Source: Mesobacterium pallidum
GTDB lineage: Bacteria; Pseudomonadota; Alphaproteobacteria; Rhodobacterales; Rhodobacteraceae
DNA length: 64,000 bases
Reading direction: 5' to 3'
NCBI RefSeq assembly: GCF_019966535.1
Contig: NZ_JAIMID010000003.1
Coordinates: forward strand, 62,001-126,000
The notes beneath the pieces were generated by a model. It worked only from the letters and a program-made list of their open reading frames with translations. It was not told the DNA's origin and did no database searches. A program made the position numbers and the translations under genes. Shown piece by piece: positions 7,431 through 16,761 of the stretch. How positions within the stretch are numbered: the first letter of the stretch is position 1; every line of letters starts with the position of its first letter.

Positions 7431-8843
7431 TCAGCTGCCCTTGGTGCGCCAGCTGTCGGCGTAGTTCTCGCGGGCCTCGCTCGAATACGGGGTCGGCGAC
7501 ACGCGGACGCGGATCTCGGTCTGCTGGTGCGTCTCGGTCGAGGTCTTGCCGGTCGGCTCGGGCTCGCCCCACTTGAGGGTCAGCACGTCACCAACCTGGA
7601 CGCTGGTGTCCACCACGCCGAGGCTCAGCAGGCAGCGTTCGTTGTAGCTGTAGCCGTTGAACATCGACATGCCGACCATCTTGTCGCCGTTCATGACCAT
7701 GTCGGCCGAGGACGAGGCGTAGTTCGGCTGCGGGAAGTCGATCCACTTGTAGGGAATGCCCTCTTCGAAGTTCGACGCGATGACCTTCAGCACGTCTTCC
7801 TTGTTCCACTCGAAGGTGACCTTCTTGCGCTTGGGACCTTCGGCCTTGATCTTCTCGAGAGCGGCCTTGCCGATGAAGTCGGCCTTTTTCCAGCCGATGT
7901 AGAAGTCGTAGCCCAGTTCGAACGGGTTGACGTAGTAGTCTTCGATGTTGTCGCTGACATACGACCCGCCGATCGACCCGGCGGCCTCGTAGGCCTCGAC
8001 GCCCAGCCACTTGCGGTATTCGGCGACCATGTCACCGCCGGTGTAGATGCCCGGCAGCGGCGACGGGATCCAGCCCGATTCCAGCGTGTTGGTCGAATAG
8101 GCGCGGCTGCCGCACTGGACCAGGTTCACGCCGGCGTCGCGCGCGGCCTGCAGGATGGTCGAGTGGATGTAGTCCTTGTCCTTGTAGGGGCCCCAGACCT
8201 CGAGGCCCGGCGCGCCGGACATGCCGTGGCGCAGCGCCTGCACCTTCTTGGAACCGATGTTGATCCACTCGACGTGGAAGAACTTGATATCGGGGATCGG
8301 GCCGCCGTTCATCTTTTCGAAGATCGCGCCGGCGTCGGGACCCTGGATCTGGAAGCGGTAATGCTCGCGCAGCACGCGCTCGCCCTCGGGGCGCGACGGC
8401 GAACGGGGGTCGTGACGGATGCGGACGTTCCAGCTGCCGTAGGAGGCGGCGAACATCAGCCAGTTGGACACCGGGGCGCGGCCGACGAGGATGAACTTGT
8501 CCTCACGCTCACGGAAGATGATGTGGTCGCCGATCACGTGGCCGGCGGGGGTCACCGGCACGTAGTGCTTGGCGCGGTTCAGGTTGAAGTTCCCGAAGGC
8601 GTTGATGCCGTGGTAGGCAAGGAATTCCTCGGCCTGCGGGCCTTCGACGATCAGCTCGTCCATGTGGTGCGACTGGTCGAACAGCACGGCCGACTTGCGC
8701 CAGGCTTCCTGTTCCACGCGCCAGTTCGAGAATTCCGGTGCGACGACCGGGTAGACGTACATGCCGATCTTGGAATCGCGCAGGTGGCCGACGATGTCGC
8801 CGCCCTTCTCGTCGATGATGTCTTGCAGGCTCGTATTGGCCAT
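7431..8843 (-). CDS. Tetrahydrofolate-dependent aromatic O-demethylase, LigM/DesA-like
   Basis: 470 residues, matching LigM (about 471) rather than DmdA or GcvT (about 360-380). It belongs to the GcvT aminomethyltransferase fold: an N-terminal part with DQSHHMDELIVEGPQAEEFL and a central RFQIQGPDAGAIFEKM segment, then MSGAPGLEVWGPYKD and the C-terminal TSTETHQQTEIRVRVSPTPYSSEARENY. In Sphingobium this family moves the methyl of vanillate, 3-O-methylgallate or syringate to THF. The ATG at 8843 follows GGGAGGACACCC; a longer upstream frame crosses the operator and is rejected. An AATGTATACATT palindrome lies just upstream, MetF is nearby, and a GntR gene follows upstream, so substrate-induced control is likely. 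DMSP demethylation remains a less likely alternative. Confidence 0.8.
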   Translation of the reverse strand: MANTSLQDIIDEKGGDIVGHLRDSKIGMYVYPVVAPEFSNWRVEQEAWRKSAVLFDQSHHMDELIVEGPQAEEFLAYHGINAFGNFNLNRAKHYVPVTPAGHVIGDHIIFREREDKFILVGRAPVSNWLMFAASYGSWNVRIRHDPRSPSRPEGERVLREHYRFQIQGPDAGAIFEKMNGGPIPDIKFFHVEWINIGSKKVQALRHGMSGAPGLEVWGPYKDKDYIHSTILQAARDAGVNLVQCGSRAYSTNTLESGWIPSPLPGIYTGGDMVAEYRKWLGVEAYEAAGSIGGSYVSDNIEDYYVNPFELGYDFYIGWKKADFIGKAALEKIKAEGPKRKKVTFEWNKEDVLKVIASNFEEGIPYKWIDFPQPNYASSSADMVMNGDKMVGMSMFNGYSYNERCLLSLGVVDTSVQVGDVLTLKWGEPEPTGKTSTETHQQTEIRVRVSPTPYSSEARENYADSWRTKGS

Positions 8844-8864
8844 TGGGTGTCCTCCCATTGCGTT

Positions 8865-8876
8865 AATGTATACATT
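8865..8876. promoter_or_regulatory. GntR-type operator overlapping the demethylase promoter
   Basis: Perfect 12-bp palindrome AATGTATACATT, 22 bases before the start codon of the LigM-like gene. On the minus strand its TATACAT could serve as a -10 hexamer, so a bound repressor would block the polymerase. FadR/VanR-type GntR proteins often bind sites with a GTATAC core. The same ten bases recur before the GntR gene. Confidence 0.75.
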
Positions 8877-8931
8877 TCGCCGAAATCGGCACGGTTTTGC
8901 AAGGGTCATTTTTCGCCGCAGCGCGGCGAGA

Positions 8932-9657
8932 TCACTCCACCAGCAGCGCGAGGCTGGCAGGCTTGGCGCCCGCCGCGTCGCGCAGGATGTATTCGAGGTT
9001 CCGGCGCGCGATCATCGCGTGCTCGCGGGCGATGGCCTCGGCCCGGGCGCCCTGACGGGCCAGGATCGCCTCGACCAACCCGCGGTGCTGGCTTTGCGCG
9101 ACGATCAACGACAGGTGGAAATCGCGCAGCGCCCGCTGGTCGGGCAGAAAGGCCGAGGGAGAGGCAAAGGGCAGCGACTTGGCGCGATCCAGCTCACGCT
9201 GCACGACCTCTGACGAACAGAGCATTCCCAGCTCATCGTGAAATCGAGCGTTGAACTCATAATAACTTTCAAAATCAACATTTTCAGGTTGTGAACCGAC
9301 ACTCTTTTCAAGCTGCGCGAGGGTCTCCTGGACGGCGCTCATCCGGGCCTCTTCCCAGCCGCGCTCCGCCGCCAGCCGGGCGGCTGTGCCTTCGAGCACG
9401 CCGCGCAACTCTATGGCGTCTACCACGTCGTTGTAGGCAAAGCTGCGCACCATGAATCCACGGCCCGATGCGCGCTCCAACAACCCCTCTTCGGCCAGCC
9501 GCGACATGGCCTCGCGCACCGGCGTGCGCGAGATGTCGAGCTCTTCGGCCAGCGCCACCTCGTAAAGACGGGTGCCGCCCGTGAGCTCTCCGTTCATGAT
9601 CCGGCGCCGCAGTTCGAACACCGCGCGCTTGGTCTGGTTCTGCGTAGTTGTGGCCAT
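8932..9657 (-). CDS. GntR-family (FCD domain) transcriptional regulator
   Basis: 241 residues. The N-terminal winged helix (residues 10-75) shows LRRRIMNGELTGGTRLYEVALAEELDISRTPVREAMSRLAEEGLL, the usual FadR-subfamily pattern. The C-terminal FCD domain contains the metal/ligand-binding residues expected around FNARFHDEL (H140). GGAGG precedes the ATG at 9657. It sits directly upstream of the LigM-like gene on the same strand and has its own copy of the ATGTATACAT site, so it probably represses the O-demethylation genes and itself. Residues 120-139 are encoded by an unusually AT-rich stretch (21 G/C of 60 bases at 9241-9300). Confidence 0.9.
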   Translation of the reverse strand: MATTTQNQTKRAVFELRRRIMNGELTGGTRLYEVALAEELDISRTPVREAMSRLAEEGLLERASGRGFMVRSFAYNDVVDAIELRGVLEGTAARLAAERGWEEARMSAVQETLAQLEKSVGSQPENVDFESYYEFNARFHDELGMLCSSEVVQRELDRAKSLPFASPSAFLPDQRALRDFHLSLIVAQSQHRGLVEAILARQGARAEAIAREHAMIARRNLEYILRDAAGAKPASLALLVE

Positions 9658-9683
9658 GGAACCTCCGATCTCTCCCTTGTCGC

Positions 9684-9695
9684 AATGTATACATA
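9684..9695. promoter_or_regulatory. Second GntR-type operator
   Basis: AATGTATACATA, containing the ten-base palindrome ATGTATACAT (9685-9694), lies 27 bases upstream of the GntR start. As at 8865, the TATACAT can serve as a -10 element on the minus strand. The pairing suggests autoregulation. The divergent NosR-like gene starts about 95 bases away, so effects on it cannot be excluded. Confidence 0.72.
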
Positions 9696-9790
9696 AACCC
9701 GTCGGAACGCCAAACCCGAATCACACGCGGCCTGTCCGGTCAGACCTTCGTCGCATATCCGGGGGCCGAACCCGATCCTATCGTCGCCAC

Positions 9791-11926
9791 ATGTGGAGGA
9801 GATCGACCGGGCCCCTCGGTGCGGCGCTTGCGCTGTGCCTGGCCCTCATCGCGCAAGTAACCATGGCCGAGCCGCTGCCCCGCGAGACCATCGCGGAGCG
9901 CGTGCGCGCCCCCATGTCGCTGGGCGAGCCGGTGAACGACAAGGGCGTCTACCAGCTTCTGAACTCCGGCGGGGCCCATGCCGGCTATGTCTTCGAGACC
10001 GAGCCGATGGCCCCCCTGCCCGGCTTTTCCGGCGCGCCGATCAACCTGCTGGTGACGCTCGACCTCGACGGCCGGTTCCTCGACGTGCAGATCCTGGAAC
10101 ACAACGAACCGATCTTCGTCTCGGGCCTCGGGCAGGCGCCCTTCAACGCCTTTGTCGAACAGTACCGCGGCCATTCGATTTCCGACACGCTGGTGGTCGG
10201 CACGCCCTATGGCGATGCGACGGCGGGCAGCGCGCTGGTCTATCTCGACGGGGTGACCAAGGCGACCGCCAGCGTTCGGATCGCGCACGAGACGATCCTG
10301 GCCGCCGCCCTGCAGGTCGCGCGCGAAAAGATGAACGGCGTCGCGGCGGGCCCGCCCGCCCATCCCGACCCCACGGTCGACGAGGCGCTCGACTGGCAGG
10401 CGCTGGTGGACCAGGGCCTCGTGACCCGCAAGATCGTCACCAATGCCGAGGTGCAGGCCGCGTTCGCCGGCACGCTCTGGGAAGACGACGACCCCGAGGC
10501 GCTCTCGGACCCCCAAGCGCCCTATCTCGACCTCTGGATCGTGGACCTCGGCCCGCCCTCCATCGCACGGGCGGTGCTGGACGAAGGCTCGTTCGAGACG
10601 CTGCAAGGCTTCCTCGAGATCTCCGGCACGGACGAGCCGATCCTGGTGGTCGAGACCGCCCGCCACGGGCTGGTGAGCGAGGATTTCATCCGCAACACTT
10701 CGCCCGACTGGCTGAGCGCGGAACAGGGCGGGTTCCCGATCGCGCTGCGCGATGCCGACCTGATCTTCGACCTGGCGCGGGACGTGCCGCAGGCGCTGCA
10801 TGATGCGGTCTACGACGGCCATGCGCTGATCCTGCGCACCGACCGGCGGCTCGGGTTCGACCCGGCCAGCCCGTGGGAGTTGCAGGTCGCGGCCATTCGC
10901 GAACATGGCGTCTTTCAGCCGCAGGTCGGCTCGGTCACGCTGACGGCCGACCATGCCACGCCCGAGCGGTTCTTTACCCGCCCCGGCGTGGTGCAGACCC
11001 TGCCGCCCTGGCGCGAGGCGCTGCGTGGCCGGGCCGACGACATGATCGTGCTGGGCGTGGTCCTGGCCCTGCTGCTGGCGCTGCTGGGGCCGGGGATGAA
11101 CCGGCTGGCGGGGCTGCGCATCTTCACGCCGGTGCGGCTGGGCATCCTGGCCATTGTCACCGGCTTCATCGGCTGGTGGGGCCAGGGGCAGCTGTCGATC
11201 GTCACGCCCCTGGCCGCCCTGCGCACCGCGCTTGACGGGGGCAGTTTCGCCTTCCTGCTCTACGATCCGTTCTCGCTGCTGATCTGGGCGGTGGTGATCG
11301 TGGGCTTCGTGCTCTGGGGCCGTGGCCTCTTTTGCGGCTGGCTCTGCCCCTTCGGCGCCTTGCAGGAATTCGCCAGCCACATCGGCCGCCTGCTGCGGGT
11401 GCCGCAGGTCGAGCCCTCGGCCGGCTGGGATGCGCGCCTCAAGCTACTGAAATACGTCGTGCTGGCGGGGCTCATCGGCGTGACGGTCTTTGCCCCGACC
11501 CATATCGACAAGGCGGCCGAGGTCGAGCCCTTCAAGACCGCGATCACCACCTTCTTTCTCCGTGAATGGTACTACGTGGCCTATGCGGCCCTGTGGCTGG
11601 TGCTGTCGATGGTGCTGTTCAAGGGGTTCTGCCGCTATGTCTGCCCCCTTGGCGCGCTGATGGCGATCGGGGGGCTGCTGCGCGGCCGCGACTGGATCGC
11701 GCGGCGCGCCGATTGCGGGTCGCCCTGCCAGCTCTGCCGGGTGAAATGCCGCTACGGGGCCATCGCGCCCTCGGGCCGGATCCAGTACGACGAATGCTTC
11801 CAGTGCCTCGATTGCGTGGCGATCCACGACGACCCCCGGCAATGCGTGCCGCTGATCCTCGAGGCGCGGCAGGGCCAGCGCCCACGCCGCCGCACCGGCC
11901 ATCCGAACGAGGTGCCCGCCGAATGA
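9791..11926 (+). CDS. nosR: NosR/NirI-family membrane flavo-iron-sulfur protein
   Basis: 711 residues, full NosR length. The ATG at 9791 opens a signal peptide (GAALALCLALIAQVTMA); no good ribosome site is visible, so the start is uncertain. A periplasmic FMN-binding domain follows, with GVTKATAS resembling the Thr flavinylation motif. About five membrane segments span residues 415-630, interrupted by the motifs FCGWLCPFGALQE and FCRYVCPLGAL. The C-terminus carries two 4Fe-4S sets, CGSPCQLCRVKC and CFQCLDC...C. NosR passes electrons to nitrous oxide reductase in denitrifiers, but no nosZ, nosDFY or nosL is present here. It is co-translated with the ApbE/NosX-like gene. It may serve a nos locus elsewhere or another periplasmic acceptor. 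Confidence 0.85.
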   Translation: MWRRSTGPLGAALALCLALIAQVTMAEPLPRETIAERVRAPMSLGEPVNDKGVYQLLNSGGAHAGYVFETEPMAPLPGFSGAPINLLVTLDLDGRFLDVQILEHNEPIFVSGLGQAPFNAFVEQYRGHSISDTLVVGTPYGDATAGSALVYLDGVTKATASVRIAHETILAAALQVAREKMNGVAAGPPAHPDPTVDEALDWQALVDQGLVTRKIVTNAEVQAAFAGTLWEDDDPEALSDPQAPYLDLWIVDLGPPSIARAVLDEGSFETLQGFLEISGTDEPILVVETARHGLVSEDFIRNTSPDWLSAEQGGFPIALRDADLIFDLARDVPQALHDAVYDGHALILRTDRRLGFDPASPWELQVAAIREHGVFQPQVGSVTLTADHATPERFFTRPGVVQTLPPWREALRGRADDMIVLGVVLALLLALLGPGMNRLAGLRIFTPVRLGILAIVTGFIGWWGQGQLSIVTPLAALRTALDGGSFAFLLYDPFSLLIWAVVIVGFVLWGRGLFCGWLCPFGALQEFASHIGRLLRVPQVEPSAGWDARLKLLKYVVLAGLIGVTVFAPTHIDKAAEVEPFKTAITTFFLREWYYVAYAALWLVLSMVLFKGFCRYVCPLGALMAIGGLLRGRDWIARRADCGSPCQLCRVKCRYGAIAPSGRIQYDECFQCLDCVAIHDDPRQCVPLILEARQGQRPRRRTGHPNEVPAE

Positions 11927-12807
11927 ACCGCCGCCGTTTCCTTGCCCTCTCGGCCAGCTTTTCCGCCCTGATGGGCAGCCACGCCTCGGCCAGCGCCTAT
12001 TCGGACCGCTGGGACGGCGTCGCACTCGGCGCCGACGTGAGCGTGACCCTGAGTGGCCCGCGCCCGGCGGTGCGGGAGATGCTGGCGGACCTGCCACAGA
12101 TGCTGGACAGGATCGAGGAGACCTTCAGCCTCTACCGGCCCACCTCGGCCCTCATGCGCCTCAACACCGAAGGGGCGCTGCCCCCGAACGCGGATTTCGA
12201 CGCCATCCTCGGACGCGCGGCTCAGGCGCATCGTCTGACCGGCGGGCTCTTCGATCCGACCATCCAGCCGCTCTGGCAGGCGCTGGCCAACAGCGAAGAC
12301 CCAGGCCCGGCACGAGCCCTGATCGGCTGGGACCGGGTGCGCAGGGGGCCCGCCGGCACCCGCCTTGCCCCCGGCCAGCAACTGACCTTCAACGGCATCG
12401 CCCAGGGCTTTGCGACCGACCTTGTGCGCAGGCAGCTTGCCGCCCGTGGCTTCACCCATGCGCTGGTGAACCTCGGCGAATACGCGGCGCTTGGCGGGCC
12501 GTTCCGGCTGGGTCTCTCAGACCCCGCGCATGGGCCGATGGGCCAGCGCACCCTGACCGGCGGCGCCATCGCCACCTCGAGCCCCGGCGCGCTGCACCTC
12601 GGCGACACGGGCCATATCCTGTCGCCCGACGGCCGCCCGGCGCTCTGGTCCACGGTGAGTATCGAAGGCCCCTCGGCCACCCTGGCCGACGCCCTCTCGA
12701 CCGCCGCCGTCTTCCTGCCGCGTCCCGAACTTGCCCGCCTCAAGACCGAGGCTCGGCTGACCCGGATCACGGTCATCTCGCCGGACGGCGACCTCTCCAC
12801 GCTCTAA
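11923..12807 (+). CDS. ApbE/NosX-type FAD:protein FMN transferase
   Basis: 294 residues. It begins MNRRRFLALSASFSALMGS, a twin-arginine-type signal, so it is exported. Family features are the LGADVSVTL and FSLYRPTSALMRLN stretches, the GLFDPTIQPLW motif, LTFNGIAQGFATDLV and the C-terminal ADALSTAAVFL with the Mg-binding Asp/Thr. ApbE proteins attach FMN to a Thr of acceptor proteins. The start overlaps the NosR stop (ATGA), the same pairing as NosR with NosX in denitrifiers, so the NosR-like protein is the obvious client. A bidirectional terminator follows. Confidence 0.9.
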   Translation: MNRRRFLALSASFSALMGSHASASAYSDRWDGVALGADVSVTLSGPRPAVREMLADLPQMLDRIEETFSLYRPTSALMRLNTEGALPPNADFDAILGRAAQAHRLTGGLFDPTIQPLWQALANSEDPGPARALIGWDRVRRGPAGTRLAPGQQLTFNGIAQGFATDLVRRQLAARGFTHALVNLGEYAALGGPFRLGLSDPAHGPMGQRTLTGGAIATSSPGALHLGDTGHILSPDGRPALWSTVSIEGPSATLADALSTAAVFLPRPELARLKTEARLTRITVISPDGDLSTL

Positions 12808-12816
12808 ACAAACGAA

Positions 12817-12843
12817 AACCCCCGGCCCATCGGACCGGGGGTT
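12817..12843. terminator. Bidirectional terminator between apbE and coxM
   Basis: A 9-bp stem AACCCCCGG (12817-12825) with CCGGGGGTT (12835-12843) lies between two convergent genes ending at 12807 and 12867. Adenines before it and GGTT after it give short U-tracts, best on the minus-strand transcript. Confidence 0.75.
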
Positions 12844-12866
12844 CCAAGTCTCGAAACCGGCAGCGA

Positions 12867-13655
12867 TCAGCCCGCCGCAGCCACCGCCCGCTTGGTCAGC
12901 ACGCCGATCAGATGCGCGCGATAGGCGCCCGAGCCATGCAGGTCGGTGATCATGCCATCGGCCGAGGCGGCCAGCCCCGCCACCGCATCGGGCGAGAAAT
13001 TGCCGGACAGCGCCTCTTCGGCCTCGGTCCAGCGGAACACGCCCTCCTCGGAGGCGCCGGTCACCGCCACGCGCACGCCATCCGCGTACTTGGCGACAAA
13101 AACGCCGACCAGAGCGAACCGCGATGCCGGCTGCTCGAACTTCTGGTAATTCGCCGCCTCGGGGATGGGGAACTTGACCGCGGTCACGATCTCGCCCTCG
13201 TCCAGCGCGGTGGTGAACATACCCTGGAAGTAGTCGTCCGCCGCGATCTCGCGCTTGTCGGTGACGATGGTCGCGCCCGAGGCCAGCGCCGCCGACGGGT
13301 AGCAGGCCGCCGGGTCGTTGTTGGCGAGGCTGCCGCCGATGGTGCCGCGGTTGCGCACGGCCGGGTCGCCGATGCCGCCGGCCAGCGCCGCCAGCGCCGG
13401 ATAGGCCGACGCCGCCTCGGCCGCCACGACCGCATGCTTGGTGCCGCCGCCGATGGTCAGCGTGCCGCCGTCGGCGCTCACGCCTTGCATCTCGGCGATG
13501 CCCATGAGGCTCACCAGTTTCGACGGGCTCGCCAGGCGCTGCTTGAGCGTCGGGATCAGCGTCTGCCCCCCGCCCAGCGCCAGCGCGTCCTCGTCCTTCA
13601 GCGCCACGACAGCATCGGCGACACTGGTCGGCTTCTCAAAATCGAATGCGTACAT
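12867..13655 (-). CDS. coxM: Form II CO dehydrogenase-type FAD subunit
   Basis: 262 residues, slightly shorter than form I CoxM (about 288). FAD-binding motifs AGGQTLIP-type (LGGGQTLIPTLKQRL, about residues 28-42) and TIGGSLANNDPAACYPSA (about 104-121) are clear, as in molybdenum hydroxylase medium subunits. It passes electrons from the 2Fe-2S subunit to the respiratory chain. It is the last gene of a minus-strand coxG-S-L-M set, separated from coxL by a 135-bp gap that carries a palindromic repeat. Confidence 0.9.
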   Translation of the reverse strand: MYAFDFEKPTSVADAVVALKDEDALALGGGQTLIPTLKQRLASPSKLVSLMGIAEMQGVSADGGTLTIGGGTKHAVVAAEAASAYPALAALAGGIGDPAVRNRGTIGGSLANNDPAACYPSAALASGATIVTDKREIAADDYFQGMFTTALDEGEIVTAVKFPIPEAANYQKFEQPASRFALVGVFVAKYADGVRVAVTGASEEGVFRWTEAEEALSGNFSPDAVAGLAASADGMITDLHGSGAYRAHLIGVLTKRAVAAAG

Positions 13656-13688
13656 TCTGTTTCCTCCTGCAGGTCCACCCGAAGATCC

Positions 13689-13775
13689 CCTGCTTCATCT
13701 TGCCAGATAAACTCCGGGGGTTGCCATTGTCGCGCCATTGGTCCGAGAGACAATGGCGACGGGGCAGGCCCCCGG
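13689..13775. repeat. Modular palindromic repeat, copy with GCCATTGTC hairpin
   Basis: This gap between coxL and coxM holds a two-part element also found at 37585-37669. One part is cttcatcttgccagataaac followed by CCGGGGG; the other is an inverted repeat GCCATTGTC (13723-13731) / GACAATGGC (13749-13757) with flanking GGGG/CCCC. Related sequences lie at 35375, 40055 and 45175. Function is unknown; inside this operon it may set the ratio of coxL to coxM message. Confidence 0.75.
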
Positions 13776-13790
13776 ACATGATGTCTCCAT

Positions 13791-16154
13791 TCAGCCGTTC
13801 ATCGCTGCCCAGACGCGCGACGGCGACACGGGCATGTCGATGTGTTCCACCTTGTGACCGCCCGAGTGCAGCGCGTCGATCACCGCGTTGACCACCGCCG
13901 GCGGGGAGCCGATGGCGCCGGCCTCGCCGCAGCCCTTCACGCCCAGCGGGTTGTGGGTGCAGGGGGTCTGGCAGGAATGGTCGACCTTGTAGAACGGCAC
14001 GTCCGAGGCGCGCGGCATCGCGTAATCCATGTAGGATGCGCTCAGCAGCTGGCCGTTCTCGTCGTAGGCGCAGTTTTCCAGCAGCGCCTGGCCGATGCCC
14101 TGGCCGATCCCGCCGTGCACCTGGCCATCGACGATCATCGGGTTGACGATGTTGCCGAAGTCATCGGTGGCGGCGAAGCTCTCGATGGTGACTTTGCCGG
14201 TCTCGGGGTCGACCTCGACCTCGCAGCAATAGGCCCCCGAGGGGTAGGTGAAGTTCGACGGGTCGTAGAACGCCGTCTCTTCCAGCCCCGGCTCGATGTC
14301 TTCCAGCGGGTAGTTGTGCGGCACGTAGGCGGCGAGGCAGACCTCGCCCCAGGCGACCGACTTGTCGGTGCCGGCGACGCTGAACGCGCCGTCCTTGAGC
14401 TCGATATCGCCTTCCGAGGCTTCCATCAGGTGGGCCGCGATCTTCTTGGCCTTGTTGATGATCTTCTCGGCCGCGCGCACCATGGCCGAGCCGCCCACCG
14501 CGAGCGAGCGCGAGCCGTAGGTGCCCATGCCCATCGGAGACCTGGCGGTGTCGCCATGGACGATCTCGACCTGGTCCTCGGGGATGCCGATCATCTCGGA
14601 GATGACCTGCGGGAACGAGGTCTCGTGCCCCTGCCCGTGGCTATGCGATCCGGTCATGACCACGACGCCGCCGGTGGCATTCACCCGCACGGTTGCGCTT
14701 TCATAAAGACCGGCACGGGCGCCCAGTTGCCCCACCAGGTTCGACGGCGCGATGCCGCAGGCCTCGATGTAGCAGTTGACGCCAAGGCCACGCAGCTTGC
14801 CCTTGGCTTCGGAGTCCTTCCGCCGCGCCTCGAAGCCGGCGAAATCGGCGATCTCGACCAGCTTGTCCATCGTTGCGTGGTAATCGCCCGTGTCGTATTC
14901 CACGGCCACCGGGGTGGCATAGGGGAACTCGGTGATGAAGTTCTGGCGGCGCAGCTCGACCGGGTCGACGCCCAGCTCGCGCGCCGCCTTGTCGATCACG
15001 CGCTCGAGTTGGAAGGTCGCCTCGGGGCGGCCGGCACCGCGGTAGGCGTCCACGGGAACGGTGTTGGTAAAGACCGCCTTCACGTTCACGTAGATCAGCG
15101 GCGTCTTGTAGTTGCCGGCCATCAGCGTGCCATGCAGCCAGGTCGGAACCGACGGCGCGAAGGTCGAAAGATACGCGCCCATGTTGGCGTAGGTCTCGGT
15201 CCGCAGCGCGGTGAAGTTGTTGTCCGCATCCAGCGCCAGTTGGATCTTGGTCACGTGGTCGCGTCCATGGGCGTCGGACATGAACGCCTCCGACCGGCTC
15301 GACGTCCACTTGACCGCGCGGTTCAGCTGCTTGGCGGCAAAGGTGCAGAAGGCTTCTTCGGCATAGTGGAAGATCTTGGTGCCGAAACCGCCACCCACGT
15401 CGGGGGCGACGACACGCAGCTTGTGCTCGGGGATGCCGAGCACGAAAGCGCCCATCAGCAGCCGGATCACATGCGGGTTCTGCGAGGTGGTGTAGAGGGT
15501 CGAGTCGCCGCTGGCGCGGTTGAAATCGCCCACCGCCACGCGCGGCTCCATCGGGTTGGCGACAAGGCGGTTGTTGCGCAGCTCGAGCGTGGTGACATGC
15601 GCGGCCTTGGAGAACGCCTCTTCGACGGCGCCCTTGTTCTCTTCGACAAAGCCCCAGTCATAGCAGAGGTTGGTGCCGATATCGTCATGGACGAGGGCCG
15701 AGCCCTCTTGCACGGCGGCCTTCATGTCGACGACGGCGGGCAGTTCCTCGATGTCGAGCTCGATCGCCTCGGCGGCGTCGCGCGCCTGGTCGAGGCTGTC
15801 GGCCACCACGGCGGCGATCGGGTCGCCCACGTGGCGCACCTTGCCCTGGGCCAGCACCGGGTGCGGCGGCTCCTTCATCGGCTCGCCATGCTTGTCGGTC
15901 ACCTGCCAGCCGCAGGGCAGCCCGCCGATGCCTTCGAAATCGGCGCCGGTAAAGATGCGCACGACGCCCGGCATCGCCGCGGCGGCGGCGGTGTCGATGC
16001 TGTTGATCTTCCCATGCGCCACGTCCGAGCGCAGGAAGTAGACATAGGCCTGGCCGTGGATGTTGATGTCGTCGGTGTAATTGCCGGTACCGGTCAGAAA
16101 CCGGATATCCTCGCGCCGCTTGTTGCTGGCGCCAATGCCATGATCTTTCGGCAT
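13791..16154 (-). CDS. coxL: Form II CO dehydrogenase-type molybdenum subunit
   Basis: 787 residues from the ATG at 16154, which follows GGGAGGAGC. It is a xanthine oxidase-family molybdopterin subunit: [25 protein letters not shown] at the start, [10 protein letters not shown] at 251-260, and the active-site loop AYRGAGR at 370-376. Form I CoxL proteins, proven CO oxidisers, carry AYRCSFR with the Cu-binding Cys; AYRGAGR defines form II (BMS clade), whose CO activity is doubtful. The conserved catalytic Glu is in [16 protein letters not shown] near the C-terminus. The operon lacks coxDEF accessory genes, which also argues for a different physiological substrate. Confidence 0.9.
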   Translation of the reverse strand: MPKDHGIGASNKRREDIRFLTGTGNYTDDINIHGQAYVYFLRSDVAHGKINSIDTAAAAAMPGVVRIFTGADFEGIGGLPCGWQVTDKHGEPMKEPPHPVLAQGKVRHVGDPIAAVVADSLDQARDAAEAIELDIEELPAVVDMKAAVQEGSALVHDDIGTNLCYDWGFVEENKGAVEEAFSKAAHVTTLELRNNRLVANPMEPRVAVGDFNRASGDSTLYTTSQNPHVIRLLMGAFVLGIPEHKLRVVAPDVGGGFGTKIFHYAEEAFCTFAAKQLNRAVKWTSSRSEAFMSDAHGRDHVTKIQLALDADNNFTALRTETYANMGAYLSTFAPSVPTWLHGTLMAGNYKTPLIYVNVKAVFTNTVPVDAYRGAGRPEATFQLERVIDKAARELGVDPVELRRQNFITEFPYATPVAVEYDTGDYHATMDKLVEIADFAGFEARRKDSEAKGKLRGLGVNCYIEACGIAPSNLVGQLGARAGLYESATVRVNATGGVVVMTGSHSHGQGHETSFPQVISEMIGIPEDQVEIVHGDTARSPMGMGTYGSRSLAVGGSAMVRAAEKIINKAKKIAAHLMEASEGDIELKDGAFSVAGTDKSVAWGEVCLAAYVPHNYPLEDIEPGLEETAFYDPSNFTYPSGAYCCEVEVDPETGKVTIESFAATDDFGNIVNPMIVDGQVHGGIGQGIGQALLENCAYDENGQLLSASYMDYAMPRASDVPFYKVDHSCQTPCTHNPLGVKGCGEAGAIGSPPAVVNAVIDALHSGGHKVEHIDMPVSPSRVWAAMNG

Positions 16155-16173
16155 GCTTGCTCCTCCCTGAAGG

Positions 16174-16230
16174 ATGGTGGGGGTGGGCCCCACCCTACGA
16201 AATGTGGGTAGGGTGGGGTTTCACCCCACC
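16174..16230. repeat. GTGGGGT/ACCCCAC inverted repeats between coxS and coxL
   Basis: Two GC-rich inverted repeats lie side by side: GGGTGG/CCACCC near 16181-16195, and GGTGGGG/CCCCACC at 16212-16230. The joined motif (GTAGGGTGGGGTTTCACCCC) recurs near 52229 and resembles the core of the 55-bp tandem array at 52000. These hairpins fall inside an operon and could stabilise or attenuate the message. Confidence 0.65.
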
Positions 16231-16242
16231 ATGCGTCTCAAT

Positions 16243-16728
<486 letters not shown>

Positions 16729-16761
16729 GTGGCTCCTCCCTCTATCCCGAAATTCCTTGGC

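Noticed and set aside
5726-9254. Long plus-strand open frames of 495 and 575 codons opposite the TRAP and LigM-like genes
   Set aside because: They are antisense to genes with clear family motifs, have His/Arg/Gly-rich composition typical of GC-rich shadows, and lack ribosome sites.
13842-16211. 789-codon plus-strand frame opposite coxL
   Set aside because: CoxL on the minus strand carries all molybdenum-subunit motifs; the plus frame has no recognisable domain and biased composition.
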